Positions 9,311 to 17,653 of a stretch of DNA of 64,000 bases are shown in pieces. Origin of the DNA: Flavipsychrobacter sp. (GTDB taxonomy: Bacteria; Bacteroidota; Bacteroidia; Chitinophagales; Chitinophagaceae); the NCBI GenBank assembly GCA_031292525.1, contig JARLGY010000030.1:62001-126000 (forward strand), in the 5' to 3' direction. The notes below the pieces were generated by a model that was not told the DNA's origin, searched no databases, and saw only the letters and a list, made by a program, of their open reading frames with translations. The position numbers and the translations under genes were made by a program. The stretch's first letter is position 1, and each line of letters opens with the position of its first letter.

Positions 9311-9913
9311 GTGCTGAAGAAAGTTTTTAAAAAAGGAATTTTGGAGGCCGGTTGCGATGAGGCCGGCAGGGGTTGCCTCGCAGGTCCCGTATTTGCCGCC
9401 GCTGTTATCTTACCTGCCCGTTTCTCTCACCCCCTGCTCAACGATAGTAAACAGGTTGCAGAAGAAGACCGCGAAGCACTGAGGCCCATTATAGAAAAGA
9501 AAGCAATGGCCTGGGCCGTAGCAATGGTCGATCATATTGAAATAGACCGCATCAACATACTTAAGGCATCTTTCAAAGCTATGCACCTGGCCGTAGACCA
9601 GCTTCATATTCGTCCGGAATTATTATTGATAGATGGGCACATTTTTAGTCCCTATTTTGGCATAGTGCACCAATGCGTGGTACAGGGCGATGAGATATAC
9701 GCGTCAATAGCTGCCGCAAGCATCCTGGCCAAAACGCATAGAGACGAATATATGCGTAATCTGCACAATGAATATCCGCACTATGGCTGGCACGAAAATA
9801 AAGGTTATGGTACTGCTACCCATCGCACAGGCATCAAAGTACATGGGCTTTCGCCTTACCACCGCAAAACATTTGGCATTTGTAAGGAGCTGGCCGCCGA
9901 GGCAGAACGGTAA
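9311..9913 (+). CDS. rnhB: Ribonuclease HII
   Basis: A 200-aa cytoplasmic enzyme that cuts the RNA strand of RNA-DNA hybrids and starts removal of misincorporated ribonucleotides. The active-site opening GCDEAGRGCLAGPV supplies D16 and E17, and LLIDGH supplies D108. Further family blocks are ASIAAASILAKTHRDEYM and GYGTATH. The start is a GTG, which places the catalytic DEAGRG at the usual distance from the N-terminus. An ATG upstream in frame is not available. The length is normal. It stands alone between the permease and the convergent kinase gene. Confidence 0.95.
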   Translation: MLKKVFKKGILEAGCDEAGRGCLAGPVFAAAVILPARFSHPLLNDSKQVAEEDREALRPIIEKKAMAWAVAMVDHIEIDRINILKASFKAMHLAVDQLHIRPELLLIDGHIFSPYFGIVHQCVVQGDEIYASIAAASILAKTHRDEYMRNLHNEYPHYGWHENKGYGTATHRTGIKVHGLSPYHRKTFGICKELAAEAER

Positions 9914-9916
9914 TTT

Positions 9917-10885
9917 TTATACTGCGGCAGGCAGGCAAATTTCAAATATACTGCCTGTTGGCTTATTGTCTTTCGCGTTTATCTTGCCTTTATGCTGGCT
10001 GATGATCTTGCAAGTTAGGTACAAACCTAGTCCGGTACCTTTGGCCTTACGGCTCTCCTCATTACCTACGCGATAAAATTTGTTGAATATTTTTTTCTTT
10101 TCCTCGTCCGATATGCCTGGCCCTTCGTCTTTTATCTGCAGTTGTATTTGATCTTCAACTAACTCCAGCTTCACTTTTATGGGCTTACCGGGTGCATACT
10201 TCACAGCATTTTCCAATAGGTTGTTTATTGCCATCTGCAGCATTATGCGGTCGCCATTTATTTTGCAGCCCGGTGTTATATCTTCTTCAAACCTTTGTGG
10301 GTAGCGGCTGGCATAGTCCATTACACTGTCTTCCACTAAATCAGAAAAATTAAAGGTTTCTTTAGATTGTACATACTGCCTTCCTTCTATCTGCGAGGCG
10401 AACAGCATATTATTGCAAAGATCATTTAGCCGGTTGACTTCCTTTATGCACCGTTCTATCAGCAGATTACGTTTTTCGGTATCCAGGTTGTGTTTCTCCA
10501 GCGTTTGCAGGTTTAATTTCATGGCCGCTATAGGCGATTTCAGCTCGTGCGTTACTGACAACATAAAATTATTTTGCTGTCTGGATAGCCGTACACTACG
10601 CCTGAAAGAGGTCCAAACCACTCCTGCACCTACCAGTATCACCAACAGGAAGGTTCCACCTTCACCCATATATTGCTTTACCCCCATGGTGCGTCTGCGC
10701 TCCAGCTCGGCTATACGTGTTTCATACAAAGCCGGGTGCTGTACACTATCCACGGTGCGCCTTAGTATCATACCCTCCAGTTCATATATACTCTTGTTCT
10801 GGTTCTCAAGGCTCACGCCCCAGAATATCAGCGCAGCTACTATATAAACAAACAATAGTAAGTAAACAGTATTATATAACCGCAT
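9917..10885 (-). CDS. Membrane sensor histidine kinase
   Basis: A 322-aa kinase with a first membrane helix at about 5-25, a short periplasmic loop of about 50 residues, a second helix at about 78-95, then HisKA with FMLSVTHELKSPIAAMKL (phosphoacceptor H113), and a complete HATPase domain with N box, DEGPGI and GTGLGL. The periplasmic loop is too small for a known ligand domain, so it may sense membrane state or a partner. No response regulator gene is adjacent; the next genes are gldH and yicC. It is therefore an orphan kinase in this window. Confidence 0.88.
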   Translation of the reverse strand: MRLYNTVYLLLFVYIVAALIFWGVSLENQNKSIYELEGMILRRTVDSVQHPALYETRIAELERRRTMGVKQYMGEGGTFLLVILVGAGVVWTSFRRSVRLSRQQNNFMLSVTHELKSPIAAMKLNLQTLEKHNLDTEKRNLLIERCIKEVNRLNDLCNNMLFASQIEGRQYVQSKETFNFSDLVEDSVMDYASRYPQRFEEDITPGCKINGDRIMLQMAINNLLENAVKYAPGKPIKVKLELVEDQIQLQIKDEGPGISDEEKKKIFNKFYRVGNEESRKAKGTGLGLYLTCKIISQHKGKINAKDNKPTGSIFEICLPAAV

Positions 10886-10915
10886 AGCACAACAACAAAA
10901 TAGTACCCCTTAAAG

Positions 10916-11419
10916 TTAAGACTTGTTCATCTTCTCTACCCGCAACCCAATGTGCAATACTTCGGGTAAGGGGTTCACACGCATATTTTGCTCAAATTTC
11001 ACCTCGTAAGTACCGGCTTTTGGAAATAATTTTTCGTTGGTACCCAACGTAACTGGCATGTATTGCTCCCAAATCTCGCCCATACCCCTGCCCAGCCACT
11101 GGCCTGTACTTTCGGCAAGCTGTATATTCACCCGAGATCTGCTGAAAGCTGTATCTCCCGGCTTCTTGGTATATACCCACATCCACAGGTTGCTGTATGG
11201 GTAAGCCTCAGTATGACGTATAACAAAGTAAGTGGTGTACACCGATGTGGTATCGGGTATATTTATTTTAAAAACCGGCTGAAACTGCCATTGCCATGCA
11301 TTTTGCGGCACCGGTTCTTCTTTTTGATAATAGGGCGATTGCATACACCCACTCAACACGAAGCAGCAAAAGCAAAATATAATAAAGGCATTATGGCGCA
11401 TGAAAGGCAATTTTGGCAA
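10916..11419 (-). CDS. gldH: Gliding motility lipoprotein GldH
   Basis: A 167-aa lipoprotein with a hydrophobic signal and lipobox VLSGC (lipidated C25). The mature part matches GldH: an N-terminal strand region with FKINIPDTTSVY, then YFVIRHTEAYPYSNLW, and a late NPLPEVLHIGLRVEK motif. GldH is a conserved lipoprotein needed for gliding in Flavobacterium. In non-gliding relatives it persists alongside the T9SS. Its presence agrees with the T9SS cargo genes between 30 and 54 kb. The start could be M1 or M7; both leave the lipobox intact. It ends 31 nt before the start of the downstream histidine kinase gene. Confidence 0.85.
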   Translation of the reverse strand: MPKLPFMRHNAFIIFCFCCFVLSGCMQSPYYQKEEPVPQNAWQWQFQPVFKINIPDTTSVYTTYFVIRHTEAYPYSNLWMWVYTKKPGDTAFSRSRVNIQLAESTGQWLGRGMGEIWEQYMPVTLGTNEKLFPKAGTYEVKFEQNMRVNPLPEVLHIGLRVEKMNKS

Positions 11420-11456
11420 AAGTACTTACTAACGGTTATTTTTCTGCTTTTAAAGA

Positions 11457-12332
11457 CTAGAGGATATTCAGCATTTGTTCTTTTGCCTTTTCCAGCTCAT
11501 CCTTCATATTAATGACTATCTGCTGTATCTCAGCATTATTAGCTTTAGCACCCAGGGTATTTATTTCCCGGCCTATTTCCTGTAGTATAAAGCCCAGCTT
11601 CTTACCTACCGACTGGTCTTGCTTATTTATGGTATCATGAAAGTACTGGCAATGTTGTTTCAGGCGGGTCTTCTCTTCTGTAAAATCCATACGCTCCAGG
11701 TAGTATATCATTTCCTGCTCAAACCTGTTGGCATCTATAGTGCCTTTACCTTCCATATCTTCCAGCCATACAGTAAGCTTGGTGCGTATCTTATCGGCGC
11801 GCTGCATTTCGTGGGGTATTATAGTTTCTAGCAGGCTTTCTATATTTGTTATGCGCAGGTGCAGGTCTTTATATAGTGCTTCTCCTTCATGCTTGCGATG
11901 TTGCATTAGTTGGCGTGCAGCTTCTTCCACCACTACTTTCACTTCCAGCCACTCGGCTTCCGGCAGTACATCCTGTTCAGCAGCCACCACTTCGGGCATG
12001 CGCATCAGGGTTGAAAGTATGTTTTCTTTGGGCAAGTTCAGTTGCTCAGATATTTGTAGCATGCTCTGGTAATAATAAACAGCAAGGGCTGTATTCACCA
12101 TCATAGGTTTAGATGCTCCTTCTTGTCTTATAGATATGGTCAGATCTAGCGAACCGCGCATCAGCAGGTTGCTCAGCAAAGTGCGCAGGTCCAGCTCGTA
12201 CGATCGCAGGATGGGAGGTATCTTCGTATTCACTTCAAACTGCTTTCCGTTCAGCGATTTTATTTCCACAGCTACCTGGCGTCCATTAATAGTTGCTTCC
12301 GCACGCCCAAACCCAGTCATTGAATACAGCAT
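11457..12332 (-). CDS. yicC: YicC family endoribonuclease
   Basis: About 291 aa, starting at the ATG that gives MLYSMTGFGRA, the near-universal N-terminus of the family. An in-frame ATG 21 nt earlier (12353) would add seven residues and is less likely. The protein has the N-terminal YicC domain and a C-terminal DUF1732 region with RFEQEMIYYLERMDFTEEKTRL and GFILQEIGREINTLGAKAN. E. coli YicC is a hexameric endoribonuclease that helps degrade the sRNA RyhB. The role in Bacteroidota is untested. A 37-nt gap separates it from gldH downstream. Confidence 0.9.
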   Translation of the reverse strand: MLYSMTGFGRAEATINGRQVAVEIKSLNGKQFEVNTKIPPILRSYELDLRTLLSNLLMRGSLDLTISIRQEGASKPMMVNTALAVYYYQSMLQISEQLNLPKENILSTLMRMPEVVAAEQDVLPEAEWLEVKVVVEEAARQLMQHRKHEGEALYKDLHLRITNIESLLETIIPHEMQRADKIRTKLTVWLEDMEGKGTIDANRFEQEMIYYLERMDFTEEKTRLKQHCQYFHDTINKQDQSVGKKLGFILQEIGREINTLGAKANNAEIQQIVINMKDELEKAKEQMLNIL

Positions 12333-12493
12333 ATCATTTATATTTAGTGGCAAAAGTCATCAAAGCTTACCAATAAAAAAACCTATACCTGACTTTTATG
12401 GTAAAAAGTATATAAAATAACCTTAAAACCAGCTATAAAACGTGCAAGGGCGGCATAATTAATTATTTTTGTTGCTCACGTTAAAGGTACTGC

Positions 12494-13867
12494 ATGCGTT
12501 TATTGCTATTTCTTATCTGTTTTGGGCTTTGTGTGCCCGTATTTGCACAGCAAACTTCAGCGTCGCGTACCGACCTGGAGAATAAGCGCAAGCAGATAAT
12601 GGATGCCATTCGCGAGACCGAAGACCAACTGGAGGCAACAAAGAAAGACAAGAAGGCAACCATAGGCCAGCTAAGGGCCCTGCAAAATAAACTTGCAGAA
12701 CGCCAGAAACTGATAGGGAACATCAACTCACAAATAGACCAGATCAGCACTAACATAGAACTATCGTCAAGTGAAGTGGCTATGCTGCGGCAGAAACTGG
12801 AAGAACTGAAAACACGCTACGCACAAACCATACGGTACGCATATGAGAACCGCAGCACTTACGATATGATGGCATTCCTGTTTTCTTCAAGCGACTTTAA
12901 TGATGCCGTGCGAAGAATGCAGTACCTGAAGAAATTCAGGGATTATCGCAAACACCAGGTTGACCTGATACGCAGCACCCAGGTGCAAATAGAGCATAAG
13001 ATTGGTGTATTAAATACAGAGAAAAGCCAGAAGGACGAACTCCTTTCATCGCAGGTGGAGCAGAAGCAGGTGCTGGAAAAAGAAACCAACGAGACCAACA
13101 AAGTAGTACTTGACCTTAAAGGAAGGGAAAAGGAACTGGCCACGAATATTGAAAAGAATCGCAAGGCTGCAAAACAACTGGATCGTGCAATTAGCGACAT
13201 TATACGCAGGGAAATAGAAATAGCCCGTAAAAAAGCCGAAGAAGAAGCAGCACGCCAGGCCGCTATAGCCGCGGCTAAAAACCCGGTGTCTAAATATGGC
13301 GGCGGCAAGACCACAACTACCACTATCAACCTGGGCAATAGCAACAACAACACCCGTGCATCACGCAACAATACGCCTTCGTCTGCTGCTCCGTCTTACG
13401 CATTGTCTTTAACACCAGAAGTAACGGCCTTGTCCAACAACTTCCAGGCCAACAAGGGCAGGCTACCGTGGCCGGTAAGCAAGGGTTTTATAGCAGAACC
13501 TTTCGGGCGACATAAGCATGCAGTTGAAGAAAAGGTAATGGTAGATAACCTTGGGGTGGAAATACAAACCAACGCAGGGGCAAGCGCTTTTGCAGTGTTC
13601 GATGGTACGGTTACCACCGTAGGTTTTGTACCGGGCATGGGCCAATATGTGCTGGTTAACCATGGCCAATATTTTACCGTTTATTCCGGCATTACTAATG
13701 TAACTGTGAAGAAGGGCGACAAAGTAAAGATGAAGCAATCCATAGGTACCGTAATGGCCAACGATGATGGTGTACCTATGATACACTTTGAACTCTGGAA
13801 AGTAGCCGGCAACAACTCTTCATCTCCTGTTGACCCTGCTACGTGGATAGCTCCGTTGCGTGGATAA
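12494..13867 (+). CDS. EnvC-like murein hydrolase activator with degenerate M23 domain
   Basis: A 457-aa secreted protein. A signal peptide ends near VFAQQ (about residue 19-20). A long coiled coil follows at about 20-255, then a Thr/Asn-rich linker, then a LytM/M23 fold at about 310-457 that starts with GRLPWPV. In active M23 peptidases the zinc ligands come from HxxxD and HxH. Here the first is replaced (NLGVEIQT) and the second reads MIHFELW, so at least two ligands are missing. This is the state seen in EnvC, which activates amidases at the division site without cutting peptidoglycan itself. A similar role is likely here. Confidence 0.85.
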   Translation: MRLLLFLICFGLCVPVFAQQTSASRTDLENKRKQIMDAIRETEDQLEATKKDKKATIGQLRALQNKLAERQKLIGNINSQIDQISTNIELSSSEVAMLRQKLEELKTRYAQTIRYAYENRSTYDMMAFLFSSSDFNDAVRRMQYLKKFRDYRKHQVDLIRSTQVQIEHKIGVLNTEKSQKDELLSSQVEQKQVLEKETNETNKVVLDLKGREKELATNIEKNRKAAKQLDRAISDIIRREIEIARKKAEEEAARQAAIAAAKNPVSKYGGGKTTTTTINLGNSNNNTRASRNNTPSSAAPSYALSLTPEVTALSNNFQANKGRLPWPVSKGFIAEPFGRHKHAVEEKVMVDNLGVEIQTNAGASAFAVFDGTVTTVGFVPGMGQYVLVNHGQYFTVYSGITNVTVKKGDKVKMKQSIGTVMANDDGVPMIHFELWKVAGNNSSSPVDPATWIAPLRG

Positions 13868-13895
13868 ATTCAACATATAAGATACCACTAAATAA

Positions 13896-13946
13896 AGCGT
13901 CATTTCAAACTTAGCCCTTCAGGCCAGTTAGAAATGACGCTCTTTT
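13896..13946. terminator. Bidirectional terminator between the envC-like gene and gpmI
   Basis: AGCGTCATTTC (13896-13906) pairs perfectly with GAAATGACGCT (13931-13941). Inner AACT/AGTT and GCC/GGC pairs extend the stem. A TTTT run follows on the plus strand and A-rich sequence precedes it, so it can serve both converging genes. Confidence 0.75.
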
Positions 13947-13968
13947 ATTTCTGAAAACAATTAGGTCT

Positions 13969-15495
13969 TTAATCCATCAGCACATTACCTGTCATTTCTT
14001 TAGGTATGGGCAGGCCCATATAGTGCAGCACTGTTGGCGCTATATCGCCAAGCTTGCCGTGACGCAGGGAGCCATGATAGTCGTTTGATATAACAAAGAA
14101 GGGCACCAGGTTCAGCGAGTGCTGGGTATTAGGGGTACCATCATCGTTTTTCATGTGGTCGGCATTGCCATGGTCTGCAGTAAGGAATACTGCGTAGTCA
14201 TTGGCCAATGCTTCGGGCACTATGCGGGCTACACAATTGTTTACAGTCTCGGCTGCCTTTACTACCGCTTCCCAAACGCCTGTATGGCCTACCATATCCG
14301 TATTGGCAAAGTTGAGGCATATAAAGTCGGCGGTCTTCCCTTCTATTTCCGGCAGTATGGCATCAGTTATTTCGTTGGCACTCATTTCCGGTTTCAGATC
14401 GTAAGTAGGTACGGTACGTGGCGATGGTATCATGATGCGTTTCTCACCCTCAAACTCGTTTTCTCTACCACCGGAAAAGAAGAAGGTAACGTGTGGGTAC
14501 TTCTCGGTTTCGGCAATACGTATCTGCTTCTTGCCATTTTCTGCAAGTACCTGGCCAAGCGTATGTGTCAGGTCATCGTTCAAAAACATAACTCCTACGT
14601 TTTTGAATGACTTATCATACTCGGTCATGGTCACGTAATGCAGGCTCAGTGGAGTCATGCCTTGTTCAGGTATAGCTTCCTGGGTCAGCACTTCTGTTAT
14701 TTCCCTGCAACGGTCTGTGCGGAAGTTGAAGCAGATCACTACATCGCCATCCTGTATTTGAGCAACAGGATTGTTGGCGCTGTCGCAAACTATTATTGGT
14801 TTTATAAATTCATCAGTTACCTCAGCATCGTAAGATGCTGTGATGGCTGCAAGCGGATCTTGCGTTTTCGTACCTATACCATGCACCAGGGCATCGTAGG
14901 CTATCTTCACACGCTCCCAACGCTTGTCTCGATCCATAGCGTAGTAGCGGCCGGTAATGGTGGCCAACTTTCCTCCGGTTTCCTGCAATACACCCTGCAG
15001 CTCCTGTATAAAGCCGTGCCCACTTTTAGGGTCGCAGTCGCGACCATCGGTAAAGGCATGTACTGCTACAGAAGGCACATTTGCTGCATGTGCCAATTGG
15101 CATAGCTTTTCAAGGTGCTTTATATGACTATGTACGCCACCATCGCTCACCAAGCCCATAAAGTGCAAAGTCTTGTTGGCATCTTTTGCTGTTTTAAAGG
15201 CATTGTTCAGTACCTCATTGCGCTCTAGTTCACCATCGCGTACGGCAACGTTTATGCGCTGCAACTCCTGGTAAACAATACGACCGGCGCCAATGTTGAG
15301 GTGGCCTACTTCTGAGTTACCCATTTGCCCATCTGGCAAACCCACAGCCTCACCGCAAGCCACCAATGTAGAGTTAGGATACTTTTTATATAAAGACTGT
15401 ACAAATGGAACGTTGGAATGTGCAATTGCATCTTCGCTGGTTACTTTACCTAAGCCCCAGCCATCCATAATGATGAGCATTACCTTTTTAGACAT
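13969..15495 (-). CDS. gpmI: 2,3-bisphosphoglycerate-independent phosphoglycerate mutase
   Basis: 508 aa from the ATG that gives MSKKVMLIIMDGWG. The ORF extends 23 codons further but that part is not conserved in character. It interconverts 3- and 2-phosphoglycerate in glycolysis in the cytoplasm. The metal-binding DGWG opening is present, as is GQMGNSEVGHLNIGAGR with the phosphorylated serine at S61. The late FLTADHGNAD metal site is intact, as is HTGVWEA. Length and motifs are standard. The upstream region (15496-15938) carries a CCGGACAG repeat cluster. Confidence 0.95.
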   Translation of the reverse strand: MSKKVMLIIMDGWGLGKVTSEDAIAHSNVPFVQSLYKKYPNSTLVACGEAVGLPDGQMGNSEVGHLNIGAGRIVYQELQRINVAVRDGELERNEVLNNAFKTAKDANKTLHFMGLVSDGGVHSHIKHLEKLCQLAHAANVPSVAVHAFTDGRDCDPKSGHGFIQELQGVLQETGGKLATITGRYYAMDRDKRWERVKIAYDALVHGIGTKTQDPLAAITASYDAEVTDEFIKPIIVCDSANNPVAQIQDGDVVICFNFRTDRCREITEVLTQEAIPEQGMTPLSLHYVTMTEYDKSFKNVGVMFLNDDLTHTLGQVLAENGKKQIRIAETEKYPHVTFFFSGGRENEFEGEKRIMIPSPRTVPTYDLKPEMSANEITDAILPEIEGKTADFICLNFANTDMVGHTGVWEAVVKAAETVNNCVARIVPEALANDYAVFLTADHGNADHMKNDDGTPNTQHSLNLVPFFVISNDYHGSLRHGKLGDIAPTVLHYMGLPIPKEMTGNVLMD

Positions 15496-15938
15496 AAAAC
15501 AAAAGTAACACAATGTGGTAATGTGACAATACAACATTATAGCAATACCACCTTTTATTAACAATGCCCGACTTTGCTTTTTGCTAATGACTGATTAGCG
15601 TGTCTGGTGGTGAGAAAAAAACGAAACCGGACAGGTATAGTGTTCGCACTTGCCCAAACTCTTGCTAGTGAATAATATGCGATTTAATTCAACTGTCTGA
15701 TGGGTGTCCGATGCTGTCCGGTTCCGGACAGGGCAATTTTTCGGGCGATTAAAAAATTTATAATTTGCTTACTCCGGAGCAGGTTTACAGGTTATATATG
15801 CTGATGCAATTTACACTGCAGTAGTAAATGAGCCAAAAGATGATATGCACAGTTCCACGGTTTGGAATGTTCCACAGACAGTAGATTTTTATCCATGATG
15901 CTGTATCCTGTACACCTCAAATATGTTATCTTTCAAAA
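15496..15938. other. Intergenic region between gpmI and the araC-type gene
   Basis: About 440 bases with no credible gene. It holds the divergent promoters of gpmI (minus) and the AraC-type regulator (plus), and a cluster of CCGGACAG sequences listed separately. Confidence 0.5.
15627..15731. repeat. CCGGACAG inverted-repeat cluster
   Basis: CTGTCCGG (15714-15721) and CCGGACAG (15724-15731) form a perfect inverted repeat with a TT spacer. Another CCGGACAG lies at 15627-15634, and TGTCCG recurs at 15705-15710. The spacing and dyad symmetry resemble a dimeric regulator's operator. It lies about 210 nt upstream of the AraC-family gene. Confidence 0.5.
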
Positions 15939-16754
15939 ATGCTGCACCAAGAATTTGAACCTCCTGAAGAGCTAAAGGATACCATAAAGTGCTTTTGGTA
16001 CAACAGAAGGGATTCCAGAGCTCCACAATCTAGTTTTGAGGTACAACCTGATGGCTATGCTGAAATTATTTTTTATTTCGGCAATCTCTCTAACACCTCT
16101 TACAGCAAAGGTCTGCAGCCCTTGCCATCACCGTTTATAATGGGGCTGCAAAACCAGCCTGTTGTTTTTCATACAGAACATCGTTTAGAGATCATTGCTG
16201 TCAGATGTTTTCCGTGGACGGTGTTCGATTTGCTGGGATTACCAGCCGGCAAACATGGAGTACACGTATTTGAACATCCTATTGCCCAACTTCAAAACAC
16301 GTTGGATAAGTATATCGATGCTGATAATATAGATGGAGCGATAGCTGCCGTGAAACAGTATTTCCTGGATACGCGACTGTATACGGCGGCTGACAGTACC
16401 CTATTCAAGGCAGGAGATGCTATGCGGGAAGCAAATGGCACACTTCCAGTGAGCGAAGTGGCGGCGGCCGCACATGCAACGGTACGCACATTGGAAAGAA
16501 AGTTCAAGCAATCTTCAGGATATAGTGTTAAAGACGTGTCGGGCCTGATGCGCTTTGAGCAAGTCAGAAACCGGTTGTGGCATCAACCTGATTCCAACCT
16601 GGCCGGATTAGCTGTTGAGCTGGGCTATACAGACCAATCGCACCTAAGCAGGGAATTTAAGCGCTACAGCGGCACTACACCTGCAGCATTCGCAAGGAAA
16701 GCAAAGAAAGGGAAGCACGCCATGCACGATATTGTCGCGTTTGTACAATCCTGA
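15939..16754 (+). CDS. AraC family transcriptional regulator
   Basis: A 271-aa DNA-binding protein. The N-terminal half (about 1-140) is of the type often annotated as DUF6597, with QPDGYAEIIFYFG. The C-terminal AraC/XylS domain (about 150-250) has two helix-turn-helix motifs, including VSEVAAAAHATVRTLERKFKQ and LAVELGYTDQSHLSREFKRY. The final residues are basic. It is followed 40 nt later by an epimerase-like gene and then an MFS exporter, all on the same strand, so it may regulate that set. The ligand is unknown. Confidence 0.85.
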   Translation: MLHQEFEPPEELKDTIKCFWYNRRDSRAPQSSFEVQPDGYAEIIFYFGNLSNTSYSKGLQPLPSPFIMGLQNQPVVFHTEHRLEIIAVRCFPWTVFDLLGLPAGKHGVHVFEHPIAQLQNTLDKYIDADNIDGAIAAVKQYFLDTRLYTAADSTLFKAGDAMREANGTLPVSEVAAAAHATVRTLERKFKQSSGYSVKDVSGLMRFEQVRNRLWHQPDSNLAGLAVELGYTDQSHLSREFKRYSGTTPAAFARKAKKGKHAMHDIVAFVQS

Positions 16755-16794
16755 TACAGGAGCATTCGGGAATTTTGTGTCTCAATCACTCCAG

Positions 16795-17646
16795 ATGAAA
16801 GATACACTTAACCCGATAAAAATTCTTATTACAGGTGCTACCGGCAAAGTAGGGAGCAGACTAGTTCCCCGGCTTGTATATTGGGGATATAATGTACGTG
16901 CATTAGTAAGGGAACCAAATGCGGAGTCATTCCCGATATCGCGAGAGGTGGAATTAGTTGTGGGTGATCTCCTAAAGCCTAAATCCTTTAAGACAACACT
17001 TAAGGATATAGATGTGGTGATACATCTTGCCACTTTTTACAAGGGCGCAACTGAAGAGCAATCCAGGATGGCGAACCTTGAAGGAACGGAATTTCTTGCA
17101 CGTGCCGCAATTGAAGCAGGGGTAAAGAGTTTCATATTTGCCAGTTCAAACCGGGTGTACGGTAACAACCGTGGAAAACAGAGCACTGAGACCGACCCAA
17201 CAAAGACATCGGGCAACAAGTTTGCAGTAGCAAAAGTTGAAGCAGAGGATCTATTAATAAAGGCATTTGAAAATAGCAGTTCCAGACTTTGCATTCTGAG
17301 ATTTGCACTTGTTTATGGTGATGGCGACCCCCATTTAAAGGAAACAATCCCTGAACTTAAAGATTGGCCCCCTGCAAAACGAATCCAAATGGTGCATCAT
17401 GCAGATATAGCCCAGGCCGTGAGACTAGCAATTTCTCAAAGTGCAACCGGAATATATAACATTACAGATGATGCCGCTATTACAATTTCTGAATTGAGGC
17501 AATTACATAACCTACCCAATACCCAGGATGAGCAGATCACTGACCAGTGGGAAATGATAGTTAGTAATTGGAAGATAAGAGAACAACTTGGCTTCAGGCC
17601 TCTTTATCCCACTTTTTATTCGGCTCTTGATGCGGGTGCACTCTAA
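16795..17646 (+). CDS. NAD(P)-dependent epimerase/dehydratase-like protein
   Basis: 283 aa from the ATG at 16795. An in-frame ORF extends 21 codons upstream into the AraC gene but is unlikely to be used. It has an N-terminal Rossmann motif GATGKVG (about 14-20), then VVGDL and VIHLAT. It belongs to the extended SDR family of sugar epimerases and dehydratases. The catalytic YxxxK position reads FAVAK (F143, K147), so the active-site tyrosine is replaced by phenylalanine. SSNRVYG supplies the preceding conserved block. Loss of the tyrosine suggests altered or lost redox chemistry, perhaps an NAD-binding regulatory role. It sits between araC and MFS genes. Confidence 0.75.
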   Translation: MKDTLNPIKILITGATGKVGSRLVPRLVYWGYNVRALVREPNAESFPISREVELVVGDLLKPKSFKTTLKDIDVVIHLATFYKGATEEQSRMANLEGTEFLARAAIEAGVKSFIFASSNRVYGNNRGKQSTETDPTKTSGNKFAVAKVEAEDLLIKAFENSSSRLCILRFALVYGDGDPHLKETIPELKDWPPAKRIQMVHHADIAQAVRLAISQSATGIYNITDDAAITISELRQLHNLPNTQDEQITDQWEMIVSNWKIREQLGFRPLYPTFYSALDAGAL

Positions 17647-17653
17647 ACGGAAT

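Noticed and set aside
16732-16794. Upstream extension of the epimerase gene start
   Set aside because: The first 21 codons overlap the AraC gene, and the Rossmann motif is at the normal distance from the ATG at 16795.
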